From the NCBI GenBank assembly GCA_017562135.1, contig QEYB01000368.1, positions 744,001 to 808,000 on the forward strand: a stretch of DNA of 64,000 nucleotides, in the 5' to 3' direction. Source of the stretch: Dipylidium caninum (lineage: Eukaryota > Platyhelminthes > Cestoda > Cyclophyllidea > Dipylidiidae). The notes under the pieces are model-generated. The model was not told the origin of the DNA and made no database searches. It saw only the letters and a list, made by a program, of their open reading frames with translations. Position 1 is the first letter of the stretch, and each line of letters begins with the position of its first letter. Below, one piece after another: positions 23,801-35,705 of this stretch. Made by a program: the position numbers and the translations under genes.

Positions 23801-26800
23801 AATGGTAAATATAAACACAGAATAGTGTTTGGTAGGGTTAGGTTGACTATATCCCGAAGGAAAGTGAAGTCTAAGAGCAACCGGATTTTCTGGAAAAAAA
23901 TATAGTAGCCTAGTCTCAAGCAGAACTAGAAGTGCATAAAAACAAGGCGTTTTACAACCCGCTTAAAATAAGTGCGTGAATCAAGTTATACCTTAGTAGA
24001 AATTCTAAATCTTTTCAATATGGACGCGTAGTGATAGAGGGAAATCAGGTACGGAAAGCATCTACTTCAGCTGAGTTTGTGTAGCAAGAATAAAACCAAA
24101 AACATAAAATTAGCTCATGAGGTGGGCAAAAGAAATAATTAGATTAAGAATAAAAGTCATATCAATTGGAAGTGAAATGAGTAGGAAGTCAACCAACAAA
24201 CAGGAAGGCAAAAAACGTAAGTAGCACAACACCAATGTAACTATAAATATAATAAAGACTACGGATTTTCATCATGCGTAGTTTATTCATGGCAAGTTCC
24301 AGAAATAAAACAGGTGAATTATGATTGCATAACTTAAAGCTACCTTTGTTAAAGGTAACAAAGGTTATGACTGACTTCGTGGCCTGAGAGTGGTGCGACA
24401 CAAAAAACCCCGGTGTATCAAAAAAGAAAATATTAAGGTATACTTCCGCTTCTATCACCTACATATTTTAATGCAATTGCAAACATACGAAATAGTCACC
24501 AAAAAAAGTTAAAGAAAAATTACCTCACATATACCAAAGTTAATCGTTAAAGAGACAAGATAACGATATTTCGTTTCACTTTATAGGAACATTCCGTTAT
24601 GGAAAGGATACCCAAAGAAGATTGGATTTCCATAACCCTTCAATAAAGAAAAGAAGAATTGGCAAAACATGGTAGCCAGTCCCGTTGGAAAATGCCATCA
24701 AAGATAAAAAGTCCATAAAAGAACAAGAGTAAAAAAATGTCACAAAAGGCGAACACCGTGATCTTGGTACGTAAAAGGAAAGCGAAACAAGTATGTTGGG
24801 AGGAGAGGCATGGAAAATGGGAAAATCACAGAACGTCACTCGAGAACAATGCACTTATCAAGCATGAGAATTTGCTAGCCACTGTGGTAGCAATTGCCGT
24901 CCCAAATGCTGAAGACTACTTCACCCAAATAAATCGTCTTCGATATATAAAGGCAATCGGGAGTGCTGAAATTTATAAATTTGCGGTGCGAATAATTAGT
25001 TCAAAACTAACTAACCTCTTCGTATAAACTCCTTCACCAATTGATGGTTTTCGTGCGTATCCGCCTGGTTGCTGATAAAATTGTTGAGGTGCTAAGATAT
25101 TCAAAGCAGTACGCGATAAGTGCGGACACATACCCTATTAATGTACTCTTAATGTCATTATTGTGCCACACGTGGAATAGGGTTCATTGCATAAAGTAAC
25201 AGCGTTCACTAAATTCAATCCACTATGCCTTTCAACTAATCCAAAACCTCAAAGAAAAATATCGGGTAGTCTGCGCCGCCTTTAGCTTCCATCTACCGCA
25301 GACAACATAGGAGGGTGGTCCACGATCGGCAAATGAAATAACCACACACGTACACACGCAAACCGTCATCGATAAAATGCTATGCTATTCGCTTTCGCCG
25401 CATAGGTCAGGTTTAGCTTAAAGGCACGGAAGTGAAGCGAATCATCGGCTCTCTAACACCAATGTTTGATAAACGGAAATACATACGCACGTGGGATACA
25501 TTCGTGTATGTGAGCCGGAAGGGGCTTACGTAAAACATTTCGAAGAATAAGTGACTTCATCAGTGATAGCCCAGGTGTGAGGAAAGATCACTATCTATGT
25601 ACAAAAAACACCTTCCACAAAAACGGTTTTAGGAAACTAGCCTAACAAATATTACAATAGAAAATTGCAGTCTTATCGCAGAATCCAGATAATGCAGCGA
25701 GAAATTTTAAGATAAGAGCCCTAAATTAAATTCTACAAGTACTGCTCAAAGCACGTACTCGTGTCCCTTAAAGCTATAGTCAATTGTTTAATGAGTTCCG
25801 TTTATATGGCATCAAATAACCTGAGGAAAAGGCGAACAGTGGGATCCCAATAATAGATTAGACTCAGGCCCAAGACTAATTAAAAGTGATGTCGGGAGTC
25901 TCGAGCAGAGCGAGGAATCTCGCGCATACTTTTTACCAAAATACTGAGCTCAAATGGGCCAGTCTTTACAGTGAAGGAAGGACGAATTTATCATTTAAAT
26001 TTAAATTAAAGGATAGTAAGAGTATAAAAAGCGCCTTTTTCCAAAGTTTTTGTACTGACGACACTACTACGTGTTTATCAAAATAGGAATCTAGAAAATA
26101 ATGCAAATTCTAGCAAGAAACAAACAATTTCAATAGAGCACAGGTGCATCAAAAGCATTTGGACAACTTTAACCATTGCTTTTAGAAGTGATTATAATGA
26201 ATTGGAAAATTAACTGCATTCTTGAAGGTTATAAAGAATCAATAACAAATAATGCTACTTGGATAAAGGAAAACGAACTGTTAGTAAACGGTTTTCATAT
26301 GAAGTAGGCGCCTATTTTCTCGTGTGTTGTGTTTCCACAAAAGAGTAATCAAATATTGTTGTTCACTGGTGTTTTTCCATTTAGAAAAAGCAATCAATTT
26401 AATGGAGGACAATATACCAAAGCGGCGTTTAAGTCTGCACATAAGTTCGTAGACCTTTATTTCCCACTGCTAGCTTTCAATAAAGCACAGCAGCTGGCAA
26501 TAAAATTACCTTATTGTGTGGTGTTAATAAAAAGGTAGAAACAGATGTTAAAGTTGTAAATAAAATTGATGGATAATGGATAAAAATGACCAAACCGCAA
26601 TGTAAGAAACAAGTCAAGGCTAAACCCTTGTTAAGTAAAAAAGAGTCAACAGAGGCCGTGTGAGTTAATTCGGCAAAGTTAACTTTGAATACTGAAGCAT
26701 TGCATTAAAATGATCGTATGTAAATACTTAAGCAAACAATTTCTACTTCGACGTTTTATTTCGGTAATCCTGCTAATCTTACTCATTAGAAACTAGTAGA

Positions 26801-26927
26801 AATTGCATACTTGTTTAATGAGTCGTTGTTTCTCCTCGCGATCAACATCCGAAAGGTCAGCATCAAGAGGATGGGGATGACAACCATTAGAAAAGTGGGG
26901 CATTTCATTTTCATCCATCGAATTCAT
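20850..26927 (-). CDS. SCOC: Short coiled-coil protein, SCOC/UNC-69 family
   Basis: Small Golgi-associated coiled-coil protein. Relatives bind the Arl1 GTPase and act in Golgi traffic, autophagy and (UNC-69) axon growth. Two exons: 26811-26927 (39 codons, ATG at 26927-26925) and 20850-21122 (91 codons with TAA), both phase 0, joined by a GT-AG intron of 5,688 bp. The product is 129 aa. Residues 31-39 ([10 protein letters not shown] region) lead into the family's conserved coil, which contains [19 protein letters not shown] and [13 protein letters not shown]. The coil is almost unchanged from the vertebrate protein as I recall it. The C-terminus after the coil is about 40 residues longer than in vertebrates: Ser/Pro-rich, then acidic, ending in DDDIA. 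The family call is very secure; the start is the first ATG in an open exon with a good donor (CAA|GTATGC). Confidence 0.93.
21123..26810 (-). other. Long first intron of the SCOC gene
   Basis: 5.7 kb of AT-rich sequence with no convincing coding frame on either strand. The plus strand is strongly A-rich here, so the transcribed gene's coding strand is T-rich. Several frames of 60-96 codons occur but have no family match or splice support. Confidence 0.8.
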
Positions 26928-27533
26928 CCCACTTAAAGGTTAAAATACTTTCCGGGTAAAAGAAAGCCAAAGGTAAGAGTGTGCGGTTAAATCAAAGGAA
27001 GTTATTATATGAATGCTAGCTTCGTGGGAAAACAAAATTTAGAGGCTTCACGATTGTCCCGCAGACTAAAGGACGCAAAATAAAACGAAGGAGCTTATAC
27101 ACAAATACAAAAAATGTTACACAGATAGCAAGTAAATATGAAGATACACTTGACGGTGTCAGGCATAGAGGAGACTAAGTAACTGAGCCGGAATTGCTAA
27201 GCAAACAAAACGCAATAAACGAATATGTGGTATGTAGGCTTCAAAACGGGACATAACGCAACACAAGAGACATGATACGAAATAAAAAGGAGGAACGTTT
27301 GAAGAACGCGGTCACTGCGTGAGTTTAAGAAAAGGCACGGAGCAATTAGTGTCGTAGGATGTAATACACTAGGAAACGAAAAAGTAACCGTAGATATATA
27401 TATATAATTTAGAGACAAATTTACGTGTAACCAAAAAACACAACAGAATGACTCAAGAGGAGGGGTAATGGAAGTCGAGAGATCACACGTCTATAAAATA
27501 TTACGAAGCTTGAGAAAATTGAACGCATATGCA

Positions 27534-28598
27534 TACATAAATGACATTAACAATGTAAAACCAAAGAGCGTTGGTGTTTTTAGTAGTCGGTTAAAATTCC
27601 ATAACTTTCCATCCTCCCGTTGTCTCGTGGCGACTTTGTGACAAAGCCTTTCCACATCCAGGTAAAGGGCTTCATTTAGTCAATCACATTTATCTGTGGA
27701 CGTAACTTAAATGATCCACAAGTAATGATGACCCCGTTGTATAGCGGAAACCACTTTTCTACATATTTGTCAGGCATATAGTTGATCTAGGACAGACGCC
27801 ATTAATAGGCCTTTTCTGTCGGGCAACATCGTCGGCTGTCCTTTAACTAATGGAAAATAGGGCCTCTTTAGGAGGGCGTAGGAATTCCAGCAAGGCTCAG
27901 CGACCCGACTACTGGCCTTATGCACTACAAATGAAAAGCGCGGCTCTAACCAGACTGGAACAATGAAGTGTCACTGGGCCCTCTCTTCTCCTCAGCGGCC
28001 TCATCGCCGCTTCCCGAACAAATGTGTTTGTTCCCGCACTACAACATTTAAAGATGAAAGGGAACTAGGCCAATGCGGGTAATGCTGCCAATCTCCCTCC
28101 TCGTCCTACGTTGTGCTACCCACACCAGGTATATTCGTGGTCGTTAAGGTCCCCAAGATGACTGGTGTTGGCAGCCTTGAAGAATAGTTCCCTGCGCCGA
28201 GAGAGATTCTGAGACGGATATAGTTATTGTTGCTGCCTCTTGGTTTAGCATCCAGTAGGAAACAGTACCCACAGGGGAGGCTGGGTGCGTGAACCCCACT
28301 ACCAAGCGAGTCCTAGGAAGTGCACCCGGCGCCTCGCATGAAGATTAGATGTTACTCGAATCCTACTCATTCCTTCCATTAGTTCTTTACCAGACATTAA
28401 CGGTAATATGCCTCCCTTCTGTGGTACTTAAATGTAACAATCGGTCGTTTGTCCTCTTTACTTTAACAAGATTTGCATTCTGCTGGCGGAATATTATTTC
28501 ACTGGTAACAGGTCGGTTCAATGAAAGTTTTATTATTATGACACTGCAGAGGCTGTGGAGTAAAAAGGTCGTCACAGCTTAAGTCGAATATAACTAAT
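27534..28598 (+). repeat. Inverted repeat, left arm (~1.07 kb)
   Basis: This segment is the reverse complement of 35706-36773. By eye I find two single-base differences (near 27571 and 27787) and one 3-bp length difference in a TTA run (near 28531). Identity starts at TACATAAATGAC and stops at ATAACTAAT. A 5-bp TACAT occurs at both edges of this copy, which could be a target-site duplication, but the right-hand TACAT is absent from the other copy. No internal direct repeats, long terminal repeats, terminal inverted repeats or transposase frame were seen. The 77-codon frame inside (28349-28582) is not protein-like. It could be a non-autonomous element or a segmental duplication. Confidence 0.9.
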
Positions 28599-28990
28599 AC
28601 ATTGAAGTTTGGTAACTGGAGACCTTTTGTCGAACATTAAAGTAGGAATTCCTTGTGTTATGCGCAGTATAGGGTCCCCATTTCAAAAGAACATATCTAG
28701 ACACTTTAAGGCTATTTTTTTCGTAAAATCGTTAAACGGAATATACCAAACTTACTAGTTTTAACTGAAATGAGACACCCCGAATAATCGGTAATTTGGA
28801 GAACCAGCTTTAATTAGTTTGACTCCTCACCAATTGCAAGAAAATGAAGAGACTACCCTGATCGAAATATATATTTGCATACTAACGAACTGTTACAAAT
28901 AGTATGAGTTGAAAACAAGGAAATAAACTAATGTCTTGGTAAAGAGATCAGAAACAGATTATTTAATCGTTGAAAACGAATATACTCCCT

Positions 28991-31641
28991 TCACATTACT
29001 CCACATTTACTCAATATCACAACAACCAAACATGAAATGGCCCACACACCTGCAACAAGGAGCCAAGCTGGGTGTGAAAATGGCGATCGGTATGGATTAA
29101 TCGCACACATTGTTAAATAATCATCCGTTAGCAACTCGAACTTTGTCCGAAGTGCTTTTCGTGCATAAAACACCAACACCCCAGGAAAGATATACATCAG
29201 AAAGACGCCACCAAAGGCTCCAGTCATGCTCACCAGCTGTCCCACATCATTTACTATCAAAGCTACCAAAATTGGTGGAATTAGGGCCAAAAATGGCACA
29301 CTCCAACGTATAATGAGGCCGATACGTCGACCAGCAGGCAGAAGGGCCAAAAGAAGGGCGATCAAGTTGTTTGTGAGTGTTGTTCCCATGATTGGGAAAT
29401 TAGACGAAAGGGCAAAAACTGGATAGAGAGCGAGAAAATAATCAATAATAAGGAGGAGACTTCCAGGGCGCAGGATTGGATCATTCGATGGCACGAAGTT
29501 GAGGGTATAGAGATCGTATATATAATCGAAGGCGGCGATTGCGGTTCCACAGAGGAAAATGTAGCAAAAGTAAATGACAACGTAAGCGGGAAGCATTATG
29601 GAGGAGAAAAGATACCGTTTGTCGTCGACAGGCGTTATGACGCCTGGGAGAGAATGGTGACACATAAAAGCATAGATACACACGCCAAATGCTTTTGGGA
29701 GATTAGCCCAATTGGCTATCGGTGGATTGGGCCGATTTGGGGTACCAAGCAGGCTCATAAAAGTGGGCATCTGATACCGGCCTAATCGAGGCACTTCGGG
29801 GAACTCTATTATGCGAGCAATGGCAATTAAAGACATAAGAATCATTGCGACCCATCGAGCAATGATAGTGCTCACTTGAAGCCATCGAGTCTTGGCAAGA
29901 TTGAAAAAGAAAAAGGGACCCAAAACGCATGCGAATATGGCCTAGTAATGAAAAGTAATGGTAGTACAAAAGTCTTTAAAATATTTATAAACGAGTCAAG
30001 CATTAAGGAGCGTTAACTTACAAGATAGATCCTGTAGACTGTTATTCTAGACATCCCACGGGACGACCAGCAAGGATCAGTTTCATTTAGAGTGCCAATT
30101 GAAACATTACTAGAAAGGATACCAAATGTAACCGACTTAAAGTAGTTGTTACATAAGGAACTAACGGTGCTGTTGTCTATTGCATGTCCATTGTTATACT
30201 TGATAAATTGTATAGATAAAGGCTCAACATTTGTTGAAAATAAAGCACCGATTGTTAGAACCAAAATATACAGAAATAGTTAGTGGAAATGAAGATATTC
30301 TGCTGCGGAAAATTAGAGCACCCCTTACGGAGAACATTCATACAACTGCGCTGAAGTTTTACAGAAGTTGTAAATAGAGAGAATAAGACTGTCTAACGAT
30401 CTGGGGTTATTCCACTATTGCCTAAACAGTAACATTGCATTGACGCTCAATGCTTCATTTGAGCTAATATAACACATGTACTTATCGAATACGGGATCAA
30501 CAGTGGGGCAGGATAATTCTTAAGGCCAGTTGCCCTAATTTGTTAAATTCGATTATATATTGAAATACTGAATGCAGAAGTTCTTCGTGTTAACGAAGCG
30601 CTGATGCTGTCAAAAATATGATTTTTAAACTCATACAATTAATGGAGGATCTCGTCCTTATCGACCTGGTAATCAGAGATATTGCTGAAGAATATTTGAA
30701 TTTAAGGCAAACAAACCTGAGGTATTAATCCAATACAGTAAATAGCACCTTTTCATAAAACCTCAAAACCAAAAATCACAAGAAATAAGTTAATGTACTA
30801 CACAAAACTTATCATCTTCAATAATTTCCATTGCAATTTATTTAAATCGAAATTACATGGCAAACAAAATTATGGTATCACGTACTTATTAATCTGTCTT
30901 CAAGACTGTTTCAAAGTAAATCATACTTGAAGTAAATGAAAGCAAACAAACACGATGCACAGAAAACACCCTATATAGGAAAGATTTTAGGATGTGTGAT
31001 TAAGTTGTTGCATTCGTCTTTTCATATTCGCATATTAAAGTTATACTGTTTACCAAGTTACATCACGAAGAGATTTGGAAACAGCTGCAGCATATATACT
31101 CAAGTCACCATAGATATACAGGGAGATCGTAATGTAAAAGAACGAAGTCCACGCTTTGCCAACCAAATTTCGGAACAACTCGCCCTATTCAAAAAACAAT
31201 CCATAAAAGACACAAATTACCAACTCATATTTAGTATTAATTTCAAAGCTCTCCGCCCTGACTGTATTGGTCAAAGGTTGTTCGTCCTCGTCAACTCCTC
31301 CAGACACCTAAAAGTGCATTTGTCGAAAAACGACAATTACCGATTTACGAACAGAATTAATGGCATTGTAGACGGCCATAGTCTCAATTATAAATGTCGC
31401 GGGAACATAACTATAAGCCATGATTATGTCGAATGTGCGCAAAATAAAACCTCATAAAAGCAATCAAAGCTAAAAGTATTGCCGCTACTAGCCAGCCGGC
31501 ATCTTTGAACGCTCTAGGTAAAGCAAGTGCTCCTGTTCCCAGAATTAGATTAAACAAAAACACAAAGCCAATCTAAGCAATTATGGCTTTAAACGATTTT
31601 ACCAGACGGGAATACGTCTGAATAGCAGTTTGACGCGTCAT
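28991..31641 (-). CDS. TMEM104: TMEM104-like multipass membrane protein
   Basis: Predicted polytopic membrane protein of the amino-acid/auxin permease-like superfamily; the substrate of TMEM104 is not known to me. Seven exons: 31603-31641, 31451-31572, 31341-31410, 31221-31307, 31054-31184, 30022-30109 and 28991-29941. The spliced CDS is 1,488 nt (495 aa), essentially the length I recall for the human protein. Family segments in order include IGFVFLFNLILGTGALALP (first helix, residues 14-32), VPATFIIETM, FYITISLYIYGDLSIYAAAV, a loop with NETDPCW, VYRIYL, and then the long last exon with VCIYAFMCHHSLPGVITPV and LSSNFPIMGTTLTNN. All phases agree. The first four introns are only 30, 40, 33 and 36 bp; the fifth is 944 bp and the sixth 80 bp. 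The start ATG (31641-31639) gives an N-terminus like the family's. Confidence 0.93.
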
Positions 31642-33432
31642 GGTCCCTCAATATCAACAGCGAATAACGTGGAAGCGCATTTTGCCATATCAAACCTGGA
31701 TAACCGCCGCAGGGGGCAGACACAGGCCCGCAAAATGATTAAATTTCCCACAGCGGGGGCAATAGAATAAAACGAGCCTGTATCAATGCCTACGAAAACC
31801 CAAATTAATAAACAAACCAGCATGGGGCTTTTAACTCTCCACTTAAGGCAATTCCATATTTATTAACTTCAGCGTTCCGTGTGGCAATGAATAGATACGG
31901 ATTGACAGAACTTTACAAAAGTCACTTTAGAAGTGATCACGGGTGAAAGCCTTGAAGACTTGACAAACTTTCGCAATGACAATCAAGAGTTTTAAAATTC
32001 AATATTATTTACAATACATCAGAAACCCCCCTCCCCCTTCTAAACTTCTTCACAAATATGTTGAGGTGACGTCCGAAATCACTCATAACTTCGCACTAAG
32101 CGCATTTACAAAGAATTTACTATTACAAAATCCGAATAGCTCAAAGGCTGAGCATTCTAAACTCCTGGTTTCATGAGCAAAACAACAAAAATAGCTTCTA
32201 TAAGTGAAGCAAGCTTGCAAAATCATTTCGCACACTTCTTGCAGTAGTTGCGCACTACCCGACTTCAGAAATAAATTACGTGTTTGAAGATTGGAGAAAA
32301 GGGAACGAACGTTACCCTTAATTACTTAGCTCAGGCAACCCCGACAATTGCCCCTTAAGCTTTTATTTGCACTGTTTCGGAACATTAGAAATATAATCAA
32401 AATATACTTCGGCTTCGTATAATCATTCGCGACATAACAATTTTTCACATTCTTATTTTCCAGAAACCAGTGATTTATCCCATGTCCTACCCCTAATTAA
32501 GGCATACGAGTTCTGTCATGTCTAGAAGCCGACACCACTGCGGACTAAAGTAAGACTCCGCATTTTTGATAACCTGTTAGGTAAAAGTGAGAGGGATACA
32601 TACTTGAAGACCGACTCATCATAGATTTGCTCCTGAGTCTTTTCTTCACGATCGATACTTCCGACTTGAATCTTGATTACTAAGTGTATCAGCAGGCAAA
32701 TTTATAATCCTCCACCAATTTAGGTCCCAACCCTGATGCCATAGAAAACTCTGCTCGCGTCACCAGGCACAAGAGCCGGAGAGTACATTATCAGCTTTTA
32801 CCCATGCTGGCGCCCACCCCCCACTTTAAAATACGTTTGCCTTTCGATCGTTTTCAGGCTAAGAGTTTACGTGCTCCTCTGTACGGCCAACAAAGTATGA
32901 CAAGAACCCCTTTTCTACTCGGCCAACTTACTAAACCTCAAGAATGGGCTCTAAAGACCATAAATGATTTTAACGTTGCTCGCTGGGCCAGATGTGCAAA
33001 TGCAACAATTACCAGCCTTAAACTCCCTTTGTAACCACCTCACAAGACCTGTTTGGTTAATTTACGGACGTATAGGACGGTATTACTCCGTCGTGCTACC
33101 ACACTTTCTCCAGTCCTTCCTTACTACGCAGTAGGCCACTTGAGTGTATGGCCTTAGGAACTTGTACCGTCTTCTTGTCATAATAAGCCTTAACACTTCC
33201 AAAAATCCTAGCAATTGACATCCCCGTTAAAAAATTTCACGGTACCTAACAAATCTGTTACAGCGAATGGAACGCTAAAACTTAACCTTACCTTACAGGT
33301 GAGTCCGTCACCACATGGGTTTGGTTGAAATATGAAAAATCGAAAGTTCAGAGATTAAGTGGCAGAAGCAATTTTTACATGAAAATCAGAAAGATATTGG
33401 GTGTACCAAAGTTGACAACCCACCTAGTACCG
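31642..33432. other. Intergenic region between TMEM104 and the tetraspanin-like gene
   Basis: Contains the upstream region of TMEM104 and the downstream region of the tetraspanin-like gene. I see no coding frame with family similarity; short frames at 31976-32176 and 32804-33034 lack support. Confidence 0.6.
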
Positions 33433-34131
33433 TTAGCTCAACTTCGATCTTCGGTAAAGGTAGAGAATGAGGAAAAAGAATACCTCAAAAGAAAAAAAAC
33501 CAAGGACGAAGAATCCTAATAAGATAGAAAACAGTTTATCCAGATTTTGCAAGTATTTCATATGATATTCCATACAAAAGGTATTTTTCAAATTCAACCG
33601 GATTTCGGTACCGTCTGGACACTTATCAATGTATCCAATGTTTTCCAGCAAATCACAACATTTCAAAGGAGTCCATTGGAATGGAAGTATTCTTTTTATT
33701 ACAGGATTTCGTAAGGCAGTCCAGATGAAACAACAGTTAGGCTGAAGGTCATCAGTAATCACGAGGGAACCCTTTTTAGGATCTTCCATTTTCATATTCT
33801 GCTGATTTTTATAGGATTTTTTAAATAGTTGAGGATTTGTTTTCAGATATGTCAGTGCTACCATTTCGAAATTAAGGAAGAGAAGCGAAAATGATGTACA
33901 AGAGAAAATTATAAGACCCGACTTTTGATTAACGAAGAGAGGGAAATGAAGAAGCGCTGCAGCACCCGCACATATCTGAATAGCCTGCAACAGATTCTCG
34001 ACTAACACCTGGTCTTCAGCTACCAGAGGGTGTTTTAAAAATCTAGAGATCAAAAATATTCCTGCTGTGGTATGACCCACACAGAAGACAAAATATATAA
34101 TTAGGAAGACAAGCGCGGTGGATGTCGGCAT
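33433..34131 (-). CDS. Divergent tetraspanin-like membrane protein
   Basis: Single-exon frame of 232 aa from the first ATG (34131-34129); the frame stays open a few codons further upstream, so a 5' exon is not excluded. The layout is that of a tetraspanin: TM1 at about residues 5-27, a short outer loop, TM2 at about 45-64, a very short turn, TM3 at about 70-92, a roughly 110-residue cysteine-containing loop, TM4 at about 203-226, and a short basic tail. The large loop has a CC pair followed by Asp (PLKCCDLLENIG) where canonical tetraspanins have CCG, and further single cysteines in DKCPDG and TFCMEY. Tetraspanins organise membrane microdomains and are abundant on flatworm surfaces. I infer the family from topology and cysteine pattern; direct sequence similarity is weak. 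Confidence 0.6.
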   Translation of the reverse strand: MPTSTALVFLIIYFVFCVGHTTAGIFLISRFLKHPLVAEDQVLVENLLQAIQICAGAAALLHFPLFVNQKSGLIIFSCTSFSLLFLNFEMVALTYLKTNPQLFKKSYKNQQNMKMEDPKKGSLVITDDLQPNCCFIWTALRNPVIKRILPFQWTPLKCCDLLENIGYIDKCPDGTEIRLNLKNTFCMEYHMKYLQNLDKLFSILLGFFVLGFFSFEVFFFLILYLYRRSKLS

Positions 34132-34564
34132 ATCGTATGTTGTCAAAACAGTCTTACTTGAGTGTTAGTGGTACTAATGACATAAAAATCGATTTTTCTC
34201 CTTTAAATACAAGGCAACCAAGAAATGCCATGTTATTAGTATACTCCCACTTACCGAAAAAGCTTTCAATATATTCTTAATTGTTCGTTAAAAATGCCCT
34301 TCCCGCCGGGGAGTAAATTGACGATGCTTAAGATGTAAGGTGCACTCCGCGATATTATTTTCCAATTTAGAACGGGATTAATTTTCAAGGCCTGAAATTA
34401 ACTTAGCATTATATAATCGGCCCAAGAAATCTAAGCATTCATAAAAAACTGGGGTGAAACTTAACAATAGACAAAAATCAGTTTTATTACCTGGTATTAA
34501 TCACATGCGAAGAAAAAAAGTATGTAGATTAAATAAGGAAATAAAAATAATGGAATCAAGCCGT

Positions 34565-35419
34565 CTAATCGGATGTGGCTAGACCGCTCTCATAAGGGAA
34601 TTGGCCACACAGAAGAGGCGGTCCGTCATCCTCGTCACAAACGTACATTTTTCTAATGTTTGAAAGCACTTGGTAATTGTGATCGATCCAAGACAAAGCA
34701 GGTTCTCCTATGTATTGCACTATTTTCATCACAGCGATACAGTCACCTTCTGCTGTGTGTGCACCACCATGGACGGAACCAAAAACACGTTCAAAGACGG
34801 AAGGCAGCGAGAAGTGACTTCGACCATCCTAAGATGTACAAAACCTTTTGGTGTCTAAAAAATATAACTTACAATTTTATTACCGGGAGTGGCAGTATTT
34901 TTAGGTATTAATTTGTCGGAGAAATGTCTAAATAGGTGCAGGGAGTCGGCGCAATACACAGGACGTTCCTTGCAATCCATAAATTGATATGATTGCAACA
35001 TCACACGGAAGATTTCTGCGTTCAGGAGAGGGAAATCAAACTTGTACCCATTTTGCGCAACTATACACACGGGAGAGTCTAGACGCAGAAGAAATAGTCG
35101 GATTTGCTGAACAGCCATTTCATCAAAATCCTTTTGATAGAACAGATTTGTACCGCTCAGACCTACACACAAATAGGCTGTGGAATCACATACCTGACAA
35201 TTTCGAAGCCTCCAACGATATTTTAGACATTGGATTGAAACAGATAGAAAGTTTGTTTTGGACTCGCGGAAGATTATTGCAGTTAAGCATTCCCAATCGA
35301 TCAACGGCCACCATGGCTACCTCAGTTATGCGTGGATGAAAATCGGCACTTGGTAATCCGGTAGTCTCAGTGTCGAGGAAAACAAAAGTCGAAAATTTAA
35401 GAGGAAAGGAACGACTCAT
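34565..35419 (-). CDS. TREX2: TREX-type 3'-5' DNA exonuclease
   Basis: DEDDh-family exonuclease that removes nucleotides from DNA 3' ends. Three exons: 35194-35419, 34873-35162 and 34565-34828, with introns of 31 and 44 bp. The spliced product is 259 aa, between human TREX2 (about 236) and TREX1 (about 314). All DEDDh motifs are present: ExoI FLDTETTGLP with D16 and E18, ExoII VAQNGYKFDFPLL with D118, and ExoIII AHTAEGD with H196 and D201. ExoII has Gln where relatives usually have His before NG. After the core comes a short C-terminal tail without the transmembrane anchor of TREX1, so it resembles TREX2 more. The symbol is by similarity; TREX1/2 split within vertebrates, so orthology is to both. 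The start ATG is the first in the exon and immediately precedes the first core strand. Confidence 0.92.
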
Positions 35420-35705
35420 CCCACTGCCTCACAATTACATACCTTGAGGTGAACCAATGGACAACTAGAAAATAGAACAGCAGATGATTACAGATACGCG
35501 AAAAACGGAAAATAAATATAACACAGGAAAACGTACAAGGACCAACAAGCAAACTAAGTTAAATATTTTAAAGCATCGTTAGCATTTAGAAATCAAGGAA
35601 GCATACGGGAGGGAATCGAAATTAAGACTAAATGGCAAACAATAGCAGATTATGGGACTAATACCTACAAATTATTGCAACTGTTAAAAGAAAAAAACGT
35701 TTAAA
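35420..35705. other. AT-rich spacer upstream of the TREX gene
   Basis: Likely promoter region of the minus-strand TREX gene. No coding frame and no motif I can assign with confidence. Confidence 0.4.

Noticed and set aside
28349..28582. 77-codon frame within the left repeat arm, with a matching 76-codon frame in the right arm
   Set aside because: Present twice only because the DNA is repeated; hydrophobic low-quality product, and the 3-bp indel falls inside it.
30936..31457. 173-codon plus-strand frame
   Set aside because: Antisense to exons 2-5 of TMEM104, which explain the interval.
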